Below are positions 1-8,693 of a stretch of DNA of 61,135 bases, one piece after another. The position numbers and the translations under genes were made by a program. Under the pieces are notes generated by a model that had not been told where the DNA came from, searched no databases, and was given only the letters and a program-made list of their open reading frames with translations. Within the stretch, counting starts at the first letter, position 1, and each line of letters opens with the position of its first letter. Source of the DNA: Erysipelotrichaceae bacterium (GTDB lineage: Bacteria > Bacillota_I > Bacilli_A > Erysipelotrichales > Erysipelotrichaceae); assembly GCA_030528645.1 (NCBI GenBank), contig JAUMYM010000006.1, positions 1 to 61,135 on the forward strand, read 5' to 3'.

Positions 1-9
1 GTTTTCTCT

Positions 10-34
10 AAAGATATCTTTTGATATCTTTTTT
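10..34 (+). terminator. Intrinsic terminator of the upstream transcript
   Basis: A 9-bp stem (10-18 with 23-31) with a 4-base loop runs straight into a T tract (29-34). It closes whatever transcript enters the window from the left and sits just before the tsaE promoter. Confidence 0.7.
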
Positions 35-42
35 ATTTTATG

Positions 43-51
43 TGGTATAAT
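43..51 (+). promoter_or_regulatory. Extended -10 promoter for the tsa operon
   Basis: TGG followed by TATAAT (46-51) is a perfect extended -10 box, 22 bases before the tsaE start codon at 73. No good -35 is visible, because the region where it would lie belongs to the upstream terminator. Confidence 0.55.
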
Positions 52-72
52 TTTTAAGATTGAGGTTTTAGT

Positions 73-519
73 ATGAAAAAAAAATTTACAATGCATTCGT
101 ATGAGGATACGATTTCCCTAGGGATTAAACTTGGTCATCTTACGAAAAATAAAATGGTTTTTATTTTGGAAGGGGATTTAGGTGCAGGAAAAACAACACT
201 GACCAAAGGTATTGCGAAAGGATTAGGTATTGATAGTACAGTAACAAGTCCGACATTTACGATTTTAAAAATATATAAGGGACGTTTAAATTTATATCAT
301 TTTGATGCGTATCGTCTTGAAGGAGTAAGTCATGAGTTAGGGTTTGAAGAATATATCAATCAAGATGGACTTTCTGTAATTGAGTGGTCAAATCATTTAG
401 TGGATTTGCTTCCAAGTGAATTATTAAAGATAGAAATAGCGTATATTGATGATGAAACAAGAGAAATTACCCTAACGTCAATTGGTAAACAATATGATGA
501 TTTATTAAAGGAGTTATAA
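73..519 (+). CDS. tsaE: tRNA threonylcarbamoyladenosine biosynthesis ATPase TsaE
   Basis: TsaE is the small ATPase that works with TsaB and TsaD to put the threonylcarbamoyl group on A37 of tRNAs reading ANN codons. The 148-residue length is normal for the family. The Walker A loop is GDLGAGKTT at residues 34-42, followed by the SPTF switch segment near 59-62, HFDAYRL near 76-82 and EWSNHL near 104-109, all TsaE hallmarks. The gene opens a run of four packed genes: tsaB follows after one base, then rimI and tsaD. This is the usual Firmicutes order. An extended -10 promoter lies just upstream. Confidence 0.95.
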   Translation: MKKKFTMHSYEDTISLGIKLGHLTKNKMVFILEGDLGAGKTTLTKGIAKGLGIDSTVTSPTFTILKIYKGRLNLYHFDAYRLEGVSHELGFEEYINQDGLSVIEWSNHLVDLLPSELLKIEIAYIDDETREITLTSIGKQYDDLLKEL

Positions 520-520
520 T

Positions 521-1114
521 ATGCTTACATTGTGTTTAGATACAAGTCATAAATATTTATCTGTATCCATTATTAAAGATCAAAAAATTTTAGCTAGCTA
601 TGATGAGTTATGCTTTAAAAAACAATCTGAGAGTGTTTTTCCAATTATTTTAAAAGTAGTTCAAGAAGCTAAAATAAAAAAAGAAGAGATTGATAGTGTT
701 TGTATTTCAATTGGTCCAGGTTCATATACGGGTTTACGTATTGCATTGACGATAGCTAAGGTTATGTGTAGTATGAAGAAACTGGATTTATACGTAATTT
801 CTACGTTGAAGCTATACGCAAATAATATGAAAAATACGTATGTCATGTTAGATGCTAGAGGTAATCGAGTTTATCATGCTTTATATGACCAAGGAAAAGT
901 AATAATGGAAGAACATGTCACGACAATTGATGAATTAAACTTAGATCGTAGTTATCATCTTGTTGGCGATGCCTCTTTACTTGGATTAGAAGATCATTAT
1001 GAATGTATCAGTGAATGTTTTTTAAATACGAAAGCGGATTGGAAGAAGGTAGATTCTATCCATACATTAATTCCTTCGTATTTAAAAAGTGATCAGGAAT
1101 ATATAAAATCATGA
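521..1114 (+). CDS. tsaB: tRNA threonylcarbamoyladenosine biosynthesis protein TsaB
   Basis: TsaB is the inactive paralogue of TsaD that scaffolds the t6A-forming complex in the cytoplasm. The N-terminal DTSHKYLSVSI matches the ASKHA-fold start, and SIGPGSYTGLRIALTIAK around residues 63-80 is the TsaB signature. At 197 residues it is shorter than the roughly 230 of the E. coli protein, as is common in low-GC Gram-positives where the C-terminal half is degenerate. Its stop overlaps the rimI start by four bases (ATGA), which implies translational coupling. Confidence 0.93.
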   Translation: MLTLCLDTSHKYLSVSIIKDQKILASYDELCFKKQSESVFPIILKVVQEAKIKKEEIDSVCISIGPGSYTGLRIALTIAKVMCSMKKLDLYVISTLKLYANNMKNTYVMLDARGNRVYHALYDQGKVIMEEHVTTIDELNLDRSYHLVGDASLLGLEDHYECISECFLNTKADWKKVDSIHTLIPSYLKSDQEYIKS

Positions 1115-1557
1115 TACGTAAAATGTGCGTAGAAGATTTATATGTGATTTTGAAGTTGGAACAACAATTATTTTCTTCTTGTTGGACCTATGATATGTTT
1201 TATCAAGAAATAACGAGTAATGAGTTTGCTCATTTATTTGTATATGAAGTAGAAGGAGAAATCATAGGCTATTATGGTTTATGGATTTTATTTGAACAAG
1301 CTCAAATTACAACGATTGGGATTAAGCCTTCTTTTCAAGGAAAAGGTTTTAGCAAGGTCTTAATGGACGATTTGATTCAAAAGGCTATTGATGTTGAATG
1401 TGAGTTTATTTCTTTAGAAGTACGTATTAGTAATTTTAAAGCAATCCAATTGTATAAAAACTACGGGTTTGAAATTGTAAATATACGTAAGAATTATTAT
1501 CAAGATAATTATGAAGATGCCTACTTAATGGTTAAGGCGATAGGAGGTTTATCATGA
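1111..1557 (+). CDS. rimI: Ribosomal-protein S18-alanine N-acetyltransferase-like GNAT
   Basis: This 148-residue protein is a single GNAT acetyltransferase domain. The acetyl-CoA loop is visible as GIKPSFQGKGFSKVLMDDLI, and NFKAIQLYKNYGFEIVNIRKNYY gives the RimI-type C-terminal motif. RimI acetylates the N-terminal alanine of ribosomal protein S18 in E. coli, and Firmicutes homologues sit in tsa clusters as here. The gene overlaps both neighbours by ATGA junctions (1111-1114 and 1554-1557). The substrate in this organism is inferred from family and context only. Confidence 0.88.
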   Translation: MIRKMCVEDLYVILKLEQQLFSSCWTYDMFYQEITSNEFAHLFVYEVEGEIIGYYGLWILFEQAQITTIGIKPSFQGKGFSKVLMDDLIQKAIDVECEFISLEVRISNFKAIQLYKNYGFEIVNIRKNYYQDNYEDAYLMVKAIGGLS

Positions 1558-2564
1558 GTGTTTATATTTTAGCGCTTGAAACAAGTTGTGATGAAACAGC
1601 ATGTTCCGTTATTAAAGATGGGAAAGAAGTATTAAGTAATATTGTTTCTTCACAGATTAATATACATAGTCAATTTGGTGGAGTGATTCCGGAAGTGGCT
1701 TCTAGAATTCATGTGGAAAATATTTCGCTTGTTATTCAAGAGGCTTTAGAGAAAGCAGAAATTACGATGGATGAAGTCGCAGGTGTAGCTGTTACAGTAG
1801 GACCAGGTTTGATTGGTTCTTTACATGTTGGGGTTATGGCTGCTAAGACCATCGCTTGGTTGTATGATAAACCACTGATTCCAATTCATCATATCGTTGG
1901 TCATATCTATGCGAATAAAATTGTTGATGAGATTCAATTTCCTTTGTTATCCTTGGTGGTTTCAGGTGGCCACAGTGAATTGGTCTTTATGAAAGATGAG
2001 TGGTCATTTAAAGTATTAGGTACAACACAAGATGATGCGGTGGGGGAAGCTTATGATAAAGTGGCTCGTTTATTACACCTTCCATATCCTGGAGGACCAC
2101 AGATTGATCGTTTGGCAAAGCAAGGGAAGCCACATTATACATTAAAAACACCAAAAACAGAAGGCACTTATGACTTTTCATTTTCAGGTTTAAAATCTTC
2201 CGTTTTACAATTGATGGAACGTTTAAAAAAACAAAAAGAAGAAATTGTAGAGGCAGATATTGCCTATAGTTTTCAGGAAGTAGCGTTAAACATGTTGGTG
2301 GATAAAACTATGCTTGCAGTAGAGCAATATAAGCCTAAGCATGTTGTATTAGCTGGTGGAGTAGCAGCCAATTCTCGTTTACGTAGTTTAATTACGGAAA
2401 AAATGGAAGCCTATCCCGATGTGAAGTTAACAATTCCTCCATTAAGTTGTTGTACAGATAATGCGGCAATGATAGGAGTAAGTGGATATATGGCTTATCA
2501 AAAAGGGCTATTTGCAGATTTATCGATTGGAGCAAACCCTTGGATTGATATAGAAAGTTCATAG
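1554..2564 (+). CDS. tsaD: tRNA N6-threonylcarbamoyltransferase TsaD
   Basis: TsaD is the catalytic subunit that transfers threonylcarbamoyl from threonylcarbamoyl-AMP to A37 of tRNA. At 336 residues it is full length. It starts with LALETSCDETACSVI, has the metal-binding HHIVGH (HxxxH) segment near residue 110 and the nucleotide-binding SGGHSELV near 138-145. Late in the protein it has VLAGGVAANSRLR and the CCTDNAAMIG motif. It closes the t6A block. The rex promoter follows immediately, so rex is probably transcribed separately. Confidence 0.97.
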   Translation: MSVYILALETSCDETACSVIKDGKEVLSNIVSSQINIHSQFGGVIPEVASRIHVENISLVIQEALEKAEITMDEVAGVAVTVGPGLIGSLHVGVMAAKTIAWLYDKPLIPIHHIVGHIYANKIVDEIQFPLLSLVVSGGHSELVFMKDEWSFKVLGTTQDDAVGEAYDKVARLLHLPYPGGPQIDRLAKQGKPHYTLKTPKTEGTYDFSFSGLKSSVLQLMERLKKQKEEIVEADIAYSFQEVALNMLVDKTMLAVEQYKPKHVVLAGGVAANSRLRSLITEKMEAYPDVKLTIPPLSCCTDNAAMIGVSGYMAYQKGLFADLSIGANPWIDIESS

Positions 2565-2574
2565 TGACAAATTA

Positions 2575-2603
2575 TTCACATATTTAACAAATTGTGCTAG
2601 AAT
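2575..2603 (+). promoter_or_regulatory. rex promoter with possible Rex half-site
   Basis: The -35 box TTCACA (2575-2580) and extended -10 TGC-TAGAAT (2595-2603) are separated by exactly 17 bases. The predicted transcription start, near 2610, lies about 11 bases before the ATG at 2621. This rules out the in-frame GTG at 2594 as a start. TTAACAA at 2584-2590 inside the spacer equals one half of the clostridial Rex operator (TTGTTAA-N4-TTAACAA); the other half is poor. Autoregulation is therefore only a suggestion. Confidence 0.6.
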
Positions 2604-2620
2604 GTTATGGGGTGAAATAT

Positions 2621-3241
2621 ATGTTAAAAAATAAAGCAGTTCCAAAGGCGACATTACAAAGATATCCAATCTATTTAAAAGCGTTAAGAAAGCTTAAAGA
2701 TAATAATGTAGAGAAGATAATGTCAAAAGAGTTAGCGGAATATGTAGATATCCAACCAACAACGATTCGTCGTGATTTTTCTTTGATTGGTAGTTTAGGA
2801 AAACAAGGGTATGGATATGATGTTGAAAGTTTAATTGAAGTATTTTCTGAAGAGTTAGGTATGGGCTTTGATGAAAAAATTATTTTAGTTGGAGCTGGTA
2901 ACTTGGGAAAAGCGCTTTTAAATTATAATCGTTGGGATAATGTTGTAGGTGAGATTGTTTGTGCCTTTGATATTAATCCGGAACAAGTTACAAATTTAAA
3001 TATTCCTGTTTATGATTTTAAAGATTTAAGTAAATATATGCCAAAGGGTTGTCGTATTGCCATTGTTTGTGTTTCACAAGATGTTCAGCAAACGGTTGAT
3101 CGATTAATTGAATGTGGTATTAAGGGCATTGCCGATTTTACGCATCAACATTTTCAAGTTCCAAAGAATGTATCGGTGCGAAATGTAGACGTTGTTTCGA
3201 CCATACAAGAATTAGTGTTTGAGACAAACGCACGCAGATAG
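2621..3241 (+). CDS. rex: Redox-sensing transcriptional repressor Rex
   Basis: Rex binds DNA when NAD is high and lets go when NADH rises, controlling fermentation and respiration genes. The N-terminal winged helix shows [20 protein letters not shown], then the GKQGYGYDV linker. The Rossmann domain has [10 protein letters not shown], and a C-terminal domain-swap helix follows. With the ATG at 2621 the protein has 206 residues, the family norm, and begins [20 protein letters not shown] as Rex proteins do. GGGGTGA (2609-2615) is its ribosome site. An upstream GTG at 2594 is rejected because it lies before the predicted transcript start. Confidence 0.95.
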   Translation: MLKNKAVPKATLQRYPIYLKALRKLKDNNVEKIMSKELAEYVDIQPTTIRRDFSLIGSLGKQGYGYDVESLIEVFSEELGMGFDEKIILVGAGNLGKALLNYNRWDNVVGEIVCAFDINPEQVTNLNIPVYDFKDLSKYMPKGCRIAIVCVSQDVQQTVDRLIECGIKGIADFTHQHFQVPKNVSVRNVDVVSTIQELVFETNARR

Positions 3242-3254
3242 ATTGGAGATAAAT

Positions 3255-4634
3255 ATGTTATTTGCAACAGTAAGAGAATTATATGAACTTTGTTATTCAA
3301 AAAATCAAATTGAATTAGATCAGATTGAGTATGTTACATTAGATGGTTGGATTCGCACAAACCGTAAAATGGGTTTGATTGGATTTATTGAATTAAACGA
3401 TGGTTCGTATTTTAAGAATGTACAAGTCGTATGTAGTGAGCGATTAAGTAACTTTGAAGAAGTGGAAAAAATGCTTACAGGGTGTGCGATTACCGTTGTT
3501 GGTAAGTTTAAGCTTACCCCTCAGGCGAAACAGCCATTTGAAGTAGAGGCAACAGAAATTATCCTGCAAGGAGCTTGTGGCAGTGAATATCCATTGCAAA
3601 AGAAACGTCATAGTTTTGAGTATTTAAGAGAGATAGCACATTTAAGACCAAGAACAAATACGTTTAGTGCTGTATTTCGTGTTCGTTCTAGTTTGGCAAT
3701 GGCTATTCATGAATTTTTCCAAGATCAAGGTTTTGTGTATGTAAATACACCAATTATTACAGGAAACGATGCGGAAGGGGCAGGAGAAGTATTTACCGTT
3801 ACCAACCGTCAAGATGCAAATTATGCAGAGGATTTCTTTGGTAAAAAAGCGAGTTTAACTGTTTCAGGACAATTGCAAGCTGAAGCCTTTGCCTTAGCAT
3901 TTCGTGATGTGTATACCTTTGGTCCAACATTTAGAGCGGAAAATTCAAATACGACAACGCATGCGAATGAGTTTTGGATGATTGAACCTGAAATTGCGTT
4001 TGCGGATTTAGAGAATAATATGGATCTTATTGAAGATATGGTGAAATATTGTATTGAATATATTATGGATAATTGTCCTGAAGAAATGAATTTCTTCAAT
4101 CAGTTTATTGATAAAGGACTAATGGATCGTTTAAACTTAGTGAAAAATACACCGTTTGTTCGCATGACTTATACAGAAGCTATTGACCATTTATTAAAGG
4201 CAGATGTTAAGTTTGAAAATAAAGTATCTTGGGGTATGGACTTAAATACGGAGCATGAAAAATATATATCTGATGTTGTGGTAAAGGGTCCTGTCTTCTT
4301 AACGGATTATCCAAAAGATATTAAAGCATTTTATATGCGTGTAAATGATGATAATAAAACGGTTGCGGCTTGTGACTTATTAGTTCCACATGTTGGAGAA
4401 TTGGTTGGAGGTTCACAACGTGAAGAGCGTTTAGATGTATTAAAACAACGTATGAAAGAAATGAATGTGCATGAAGAAGGTCTACAATGGTATTTAGACT
4501 TAAGACGTTATGGTGGATGTCAACATGCAGGCTTTGGCTTAGGATTTGAGCGTTTCATTATGTATTTAACAGGAATACAAAACATTCGTGATGTGATTCC
4601 ATTTGCACGTACACCACGTAATTTAATGTTTTAA
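3255..4634 (+). CDS. asnS: Asparaginyl-tRNA synthetase
   Basis: This is a class IIb aminoacyl-tRNA synthetase that charges tRNA-Asn. An N-terminal OB fold holds [21 protein letters not shown]. Motif 2 is visible as [21 protein letters not shown], where the EPE rather than a GAD pattern fits asparagine specificity. Motif 3 is [15 protein letters not shown]. The ATG at 3255 follows TTGGAGAT and gives 459 residues, typical for AsnRS. An in-frame ATG inside rex (3219) lacks a ribosome site. A terminator follows at 4635. Confidence 0.96.
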   Translation: MLFATVRELYELCYSKNQIELDQIEYVTLDGWIRTNRKMGLIGFIELNDGSYFKNVQVVCSERLSNFEEVEKMLTGCAITVVGKFKLTPQAKQPFEVEATEIILQGACGSEYPLQKKRHSFEYLREIAHLRPRTNTFSAVFRVRSSLAMAIHEFFQDQGFVYVNTPIITGNDAEGAGEVFTVTNRQDANYAEDFFGKKASLTVSGQLQAEAFALAFRDVYTFGPTFRAENSNTTTHANEFWMIEPEIAFADLENNMDLIEDMVKYCIEYIMDNCPEEMNFFNQFIDKGLMDRLNLVKNTPFVRMTYTEAIDHLLKADVKFENKVSWGMDLNTEHEKYISDVVVKGPVFLTDYPKDIKAFYMRVNDDNKTVAACDLLVPHVGELVGGSQREERLDVLKQRMKEMNVHEEGLQWYLDLRRYGGCQHAGFGLGFERFIMYLTGIQNIRDVIPFARTPRNLMF

Positions 4635-4662
4635 TAGGGAACACTTAGTGTTTCCTATTTTT
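4635..4662 (+). terminator. Terminator after asnS
   Basis: A 9-bp stem (4635-4643 with 4649-4657, one G-T pair) with a 5-base loop is followed by TTTTT at 4658-4662. It separates the rex-asnS transcript from the licD-like gene. Confidence 0.75.
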
Positions 4663-4676
4663 AGAAAGGTAAACGT

Positions 4677-5486
4677 ATGAAATATGTGTTGAAGGTCAAT
4701 GAAGATGGCAGTGAAATTTATGTGCATGATGTTCATAAAGTCTTATTAAAGATGTTGGAAGATATTGATGCGATATGCAAAAAACATCATATACCTTATT
4801 TTTTAAATGGAGGTTCTGCATTAGGAGCTATTCGTCATAAGGGATTTATCCCTTGGGATGATGATGCGGATATTGCGATGATGCATGAAGATTATGTAAA
4901 ATTTATCGATGTATTAAAACAAGATTTATCATCAGAGTATATCTTTCAATGTTTTGATACCCATAAAGAATACAATGTGTTAATACCCGCTATGAAGATT
5001 CGAAAAAAAGATACGTATATTAAAGAAGCGAATTCTTTACTATCAAATAAGTGTAAAGATAGTGACGGTATTTTTGTAGATGTATTTGTTTATGATTATT
5101 GTAATAAAAATAAGTTATATGATTTGCCGTTGCGTTTATTAAATCAGTTTTTAATGCCTTGGATTGTTTTAATTGAAAATATTGGTTTAAATCCGATCTT
5201 TTTAAAGAAATGGTTTGTGAATAATGCACGTCTATATGGGAAGTTAAATAAAGATAGTGAATATATTGGGTTTGATTTAACATGGACTTTTAAGAGTGCA
5301 TGGAATCCGTTTATCTTTAAAAAAGAACATATCTATCCCGTGAAGTATGTTGCGTTTGAACATCTTCAACTTCCAGTAGCAAACAATGCGCATGAATATT
5401 TAACGGTGGCGATTGCGCCGACCTATCATCAACTCCCGCCAAAAGAGAAGCGTAATCCTAAACATATTGTAGATATTAAATTGTAG
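4677..5486 (+). CDS. LicD-family phosphotransferase
   Basis: LicD proteins transfer phosphocholine, or related phospho-groups, to cell-surface glycans or teichoic acids. The family signature is clear near residues 45-65: NGGSALGAIRHKGFIPWDDD, the nucleotidyltransferase-fold core with its metal-binding aspartates, then DADI. The protein has 269 residues, about the family length. It has no signal peptide, so it acts on the cytoplasmic side. One base separates it from the amidase gene, linking it with cell-envelope work. The acceptor and the transferred group are unknown; no choline kinase or cytidylyltransferase genes are in the window. Confidence 0.85.
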   Translation: MKYVLKVNEDGSEIYVHDVHKVLLKMLEDIDAICKKHHIPYFLNGGSALGAIRHKGFIPWDDDADIAMMHEDYVKFIDVLKQDLSSEYIFQCFDTHKEYNVLIPAMKIRKKDTYIKEANSLLSNKCKDSDGIFVDVFVYDYCNKNKLYDLPLRLLNQFLMPWIVLIENIGLNPIFLKKWFVNNARLYGKLNKDSEYIGFDLTWTFKSAWNPFIFKKEHIYPVKYVAFEHLQLPVANNAHEYLTVAIAPTYHQLPPKEKRNPKHIVDIKL

Positions 5487-5487
5487 T

Positions 5488-6777
5488 ATGAATTATTCCG
5501 TAACATATATACCAAAACCTAAGAAAATAAAGTGGAAACTATGGGTTTCTCTTTTCATCGTGGTTACAATAGGTTTATATGTTACCTATCAGATTCATCA
5601 TCAGCGACAACAAGATGCCATAACAACATATGGGATATGTGGGTTTACCAATAAGCAAACACGTCAGAAAATCAAAAATAGTTTGAATTCCATGCCTGTC
5701 AGTGAACATTTATATTATGGAGAAACTTTAAATTTATTTCATGAGCCTTTTGTATTAAACCAAAAAGATTTTTTCCATGGGAAAACCTTAACGCTTGTAA
5801 ATGTATGCAATGGTTTAGATTACGCTTATGTTCTTGAAAAAAAGGTGGATGGTCAAATTCCATTAGAGACCTTAGAACCGGGTTATTATGAAGTATATGT
5901 CAATGATAATTTTAAGGCGTATCGTTTGTATTTTAATGAAAAGCGATATGATACTTTTTATACCGTTACACGTAATCAGACTAATCGTAAAATTGAAGTG
6001 ATTGCCGATCAAAGTTTATTTAAAGAAGAGCAGGAAGAAAATTACTTGGATAAGCATTATATGTTTATTAAAGTCAGTGAAGAGATGGCAAGTGATGAGC
6101 ATTATGATGTCATTTTAGATCCGGGACATTTAACGAAGGATGATGGTTGGTTAGAAAAAGGGATTACGGTTAATGATTTAAATGAAGCGGAAGAAACTTA
6201 CAAATTAGCGGTTTTAATGAAAAAGTATTTAGAAGAAGCCGGATTAAAGGTTTTAATCACACGTGATGATCAATCTTTTGTAAATAGTTATGGTAAAGAT
6301 GGACGTTTGTATAAGGCGTATAGTGCTCATGGTAAATATTTTATTGAATTACAATTAAAAGCGTCGACGAATCCAAGTATTCGCGGAACACAAGTCATAC
6401 ATTCCAGTTTTTCTTCTAATAAATTAGCTAGCAGTATTCTTGAAAGCATTACAAGCCGAACAAACTTAGTGGCTACGGCTAATCGAGGAAAAGGGAAGGT
6501 ATATGGGGTCTTGGCTTCCGTTGTTGATCAAGGTTTTGATGGACGAATGATGATACGTGAAAGTGGTGGTAAGATTTTAGGAGCCGGTTTATATTCGCAG
6601 CGTTCTAGAAATGAAAATGGTACATTTAATGCAGAAAGTCCATATGGAATGCAGGCAGTAACGATAGAGTATATATATATGTCAAATGCAGAAGATGTAG
6701 AGGTTTGGAAACATCATTTAGATGATGTAGCAGCATCTACAGTGCATGGGTTGTTAGTGTATTTAGGAATAGAATGA
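5488..6777 (+). CDS. Membrane-anchored N-acetylmuramoyl-L-alanine amidase-like protein
   Basis: One membrane segment (about residues 18-38) leaves a large C-terminal part outside. From about residue 208 the Amidase_3 fold is visible: VILDPGHLT supplies the first zinc histidine, EETYKLA follows with a glutamate, and VLITRDD is also present. Near the end VTIEYIYMSN supplies the catalytic-glutamate-type motif. The second histidine segment reads SAHGKYFIELQLKAS, where typical enzymes have a SIHAN-like stretch, so activity is not certain. The middle region (about 60-200) is not recognised. It is almost fused to the licD-like gene and lies seven bases before the ABC-F gene. The likely role is cell-wall remodelling. 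Confidence 0.72.
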   Translation: MNYSVTYIPKPKKIKWKLWVSLFIVVTIGLYVTYQIHHQRQQDAITTYGICGFTNKQTRQKIKNSLNSMPVSEHLYYGETLNLFHEPFVLNQKDFFHGKTLTLVNVCNGLDYAYVLEKKVDGQIPLETLEPGYYEVYVNDNFKAYRLYFNEKRYDTFYTVTRNQTNRKIEVIADQSLFKEEQEENYLDKHYMFIKVSEEMASDEHYDVILDPGHLTKDDGWLEKGITVNDLNEAEETYKLAVLMKKYLEEAGLKVLITRDDQSFVNSYGKDGRLYKAYSAHGKYFIELQLKASTNPSIRGTQVIHSSFSSNKLASSILESITSRTNLVATANRGKGKVYGVLASVVDQGFDGRMMIRESGGKILGAGLYSQRSRNENGTFNAESPYGMQAVTIEYIYMSNAEDVEVWKHHLDDVAASTVHGLLVYLGIE

Positions 6778-6783
6778 GGATTT

Positions 6784-8616
6784 ATGTTATATCAAATTAA
6801 AAATGGAACAAAATTTTATGGTGCAACGGATGTCTTTGAAAACATTCTTTTTGAAGTGCAAGAACAACAGAAAATTGCGATTGTTGGTCGCAATGGTTGT
6901 GGTAAATCTACTTTGCTTAAAATCATGATGAATCAGGAAGCTTTATCCAGTGGAACAATTCATGTGGTCAATAATATTCGTATCGGTTATTTGGCACAAA
7001 GCACGTTTGAGGATGAATCCATTACGGTTGAACAAGAGCTTTTAAAAGTATTTGAAGAAGTATTGATGTTAAAAGAACAGTTGGATAAGCTTGCGTTAAA
7101 GATGCAAGAAAATTATGAAGATTTACTTGAGCAATACAGTATCTTACAAAATAAGTTTGAGTGTTTAGGTGGTTACACCTACCATAATGAACTGTTGCAG
7201 GTTTTTACAAAGTTTGGTTTTGAGGAAGATGATTTGAAACGAAAACTTGCTTCATTTTCCGGAGGACAAAAAACAAGAATTGCGTTTGTGAAGTTATTGC
7301 TTTCAAAGCCAGATATTTTATTGCTGGATGAGCCAACCAATCATTTAGATTTAAAGACGATAGAATGGCTAGAAGGGTATTTAAAAAAGTATCCCAAAGC
7401 GATTGTTTTGGTTTCGCATGATCGAGTGTTTCTAGATCAAATTGCTCAAGTAGTCTATGAAATTGAATATGGTGTAATGCGAAAATATGTTGGTAATTAT
7501 ACGAAATATCAAGAACTAAAAAAATTAGAACGAGAGAAAAATGTGAAAGAGTATCAAAGACAACAAAAAGAAATAGAACGTTTAAATCAATTGATTGAAC
7601 GTTTTCGTTATAAAGCAAGTAAAGCATCATTTGCTCAATCTAAAATAAAATACTTAGAAAAAATGGATAAAGTAGAGCTTTTAAAAGAAAGTGATACGAA
7701 AAGTTTTAAGGCACAGTTTCGATGCAAACACAAGGGTGGACAAAATGTTTTAATGATGGAAGATTTAGTGATTGGTTATGATAAACCGTTATGTAAACTT
7801 ACTTTAGATGTTCATCGTCAAGATGCCATTTGCATTTTAGGAGATAATGGAACAGGAAAATCAACGTTAGTGAAAACTTTAATGGGACTTCTTCCTAAAA
7901 TTTCAGGTCATTATTTATTTGGTCATCAAATTGAAATTGGTTACTTTGATCAACAATTAGCCCAGTTTGATTCCAATAAGACCGTCTTGGAAGAGTTGTG
8001 GGATGCTTATCCGGATTTAACACATACTCAAGTCCGTAACGTGTTAGGACAGTTTTTATTTACTGCAGATGATGTGTTTAAACATGTGCAAGTATTATCA
8101 GGTGGTGAAAAAGTACGATTATATTTTGCAAAGCTCATGCTTCAACAGCCAAATCTATTGATATTGGATGAACCGACCAATCACTTAGATATTGTTGGAA
8201 AAGAAGCTTTGGAAGAAGCTTTAAAGAATTATGATGGAACGATACTATTTGTTTCTCACGATCGTTACTTTATTAGACAAATTGCGAAGTCTTGTTTGGT
8301 ATTAGATGGTAAGCAGGCGATTTATTATTCAAATGGTTATATGGATTATATGGAAAAGCAAGAGGCAAAAAAGGAAGAAATCAAAATTGCCAATAAGCCG
8401 AAAGTGAAACAATCTAGCATTAATACGCAAATTAGAAAAGTAGAAGCTAGAATTGATGAATTAGAGAAAGCCATTGCTTTAAAACGAGAGTTGCGTTTTG
8501 AAGAAGAGTATTATCATGATTATCAAAAGATGAATCAATTAAATGAAGAAATTGATGAATTAAATAATGAAATTGCAAGGGCGATGCTACTTTGGGAAGA
8601 GTTATCAAATATGTAG
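6784..8616 (+). CDS. ABC-F family ATP-binding protein
   Basis: There are two ABC ATPase domains in one 610-residue chain and no membrane segments, the ABC-F pattern of ribosome-associated factors. Domain 1 has Walker A GRNGCGKSTL, signature FSGGQKTRI and Walker B ILLLDEPTNHLDL. Domain 2 has GDNGTGKSTLVKTL, LSGGEKVRLYFAKL and LLILDEPTNHLDI. A charged linker of the P-site tRNA interaction type lies between them near residues 240-300, and a coiled-coil tail occupies about 540-605. The subgroup (Uup, YdiF, antibiotic resistance) cannot be fixed by eye; the C-terminal coiled coil resembles YdiF/Uup types. Confidence 0.93.
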   Translation: MLYQIKNGTKFYGATDVFENILFEVQEQQKIAIVGRNGCGKSTLLKIMMNQEALSSGTIHVVNNIRIGYLAQSTFEDESITVEQELLKVFEEVLMLKEQLDKLALKMQENYEDLLEQYSILQNKFECLGGYTYHNELLQVFTKFGFEEDDLKRKLASFSGGQKTRIAFVKLLLSKPDILLLDEPTNHLDLKTIEWLEGYLKKYPKAIVLVSHDRVFLDQIAQVVYEIEYGVMRKYVGNYTKYQELKKLEREKNVKEYQRQQKEIERLNQLIERFRYKASKASFAQSKIKYLEKMDKVELLKESDTKSFKAQFRCKHKGGQNVLMMEDLVIGYDKPLCKLTLDVHRQDAICILGDNGTGKSTLVKTLMGLLPKISGHYLFGHQIEIGYFDQQLAQFDSNKTVLEELWDAYPDLTHTQVRNVLGQFLFTADDVFKHVQVLSGGEKVRLYFAKLMLQQPNLLILDEPTNHLDIVGKEALEEALKNYDGTILFVSHDRYFIRQIAKSCLVLDGKQAIYYSNGYMDYMEKQEAKKEEIKIANKPKVKQSSINTQIRKVEARIDELEKAIALKRELRFEEEYYHDYQKMNQLNEEIDELNNEIARAMLLWEELSNM

Positions 8617-8634
8617 TATAAAAAGAGATTAAGA

Positions 8635-8663
8635 TTGAAAAAATTGTCTTAATTTAATATAAT
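8635..8663 (+). promoter_or_regulatory. pfp promoter with overlapping inverted repeat
   Basis: TTGAAA (8635-8640) and TATAAT (8658-8663) are 17 bases apart, a near-consensus sigma-A promoter. An inverted repeat ATTAAGA / TCTTAAT (8628-8634 and 8647-8653) brackets the -35 and could be either an operator or the remains of the upstream terminator. Confidence 0.8.
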
Positions 8664-8693
8664 AAATGAGCAAAAGTGCTAAAGGAGGAAAAA

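Noticed and set aside
2594-2620. GTG start for rex at 2594
   Set aside because: It overlaps the extended -10 box and precedes the likely transcription start. The ATG at 2621 has a ribosome site and gives the normal Rex N-terminus.
3821-4099. 92-codon minus-strand frame within asnS
   Set aside because: It is a shadow of the well-conserved asnS frame and lacks promoter and ribosome site.
7205-7630. 141-codon minus-strand open frame inside the ABC-F gene
   Set aside because: It mirrors a strong coding frame, has no ribosome site and its product shows no family pattern.
8628-8653. Inverted repeat before pfp as an ABC-F terminator
   Set aside because: The arms are only seven bases with a 12-base loop and no T tract. 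It is noted as part of the pfp promoter instead.
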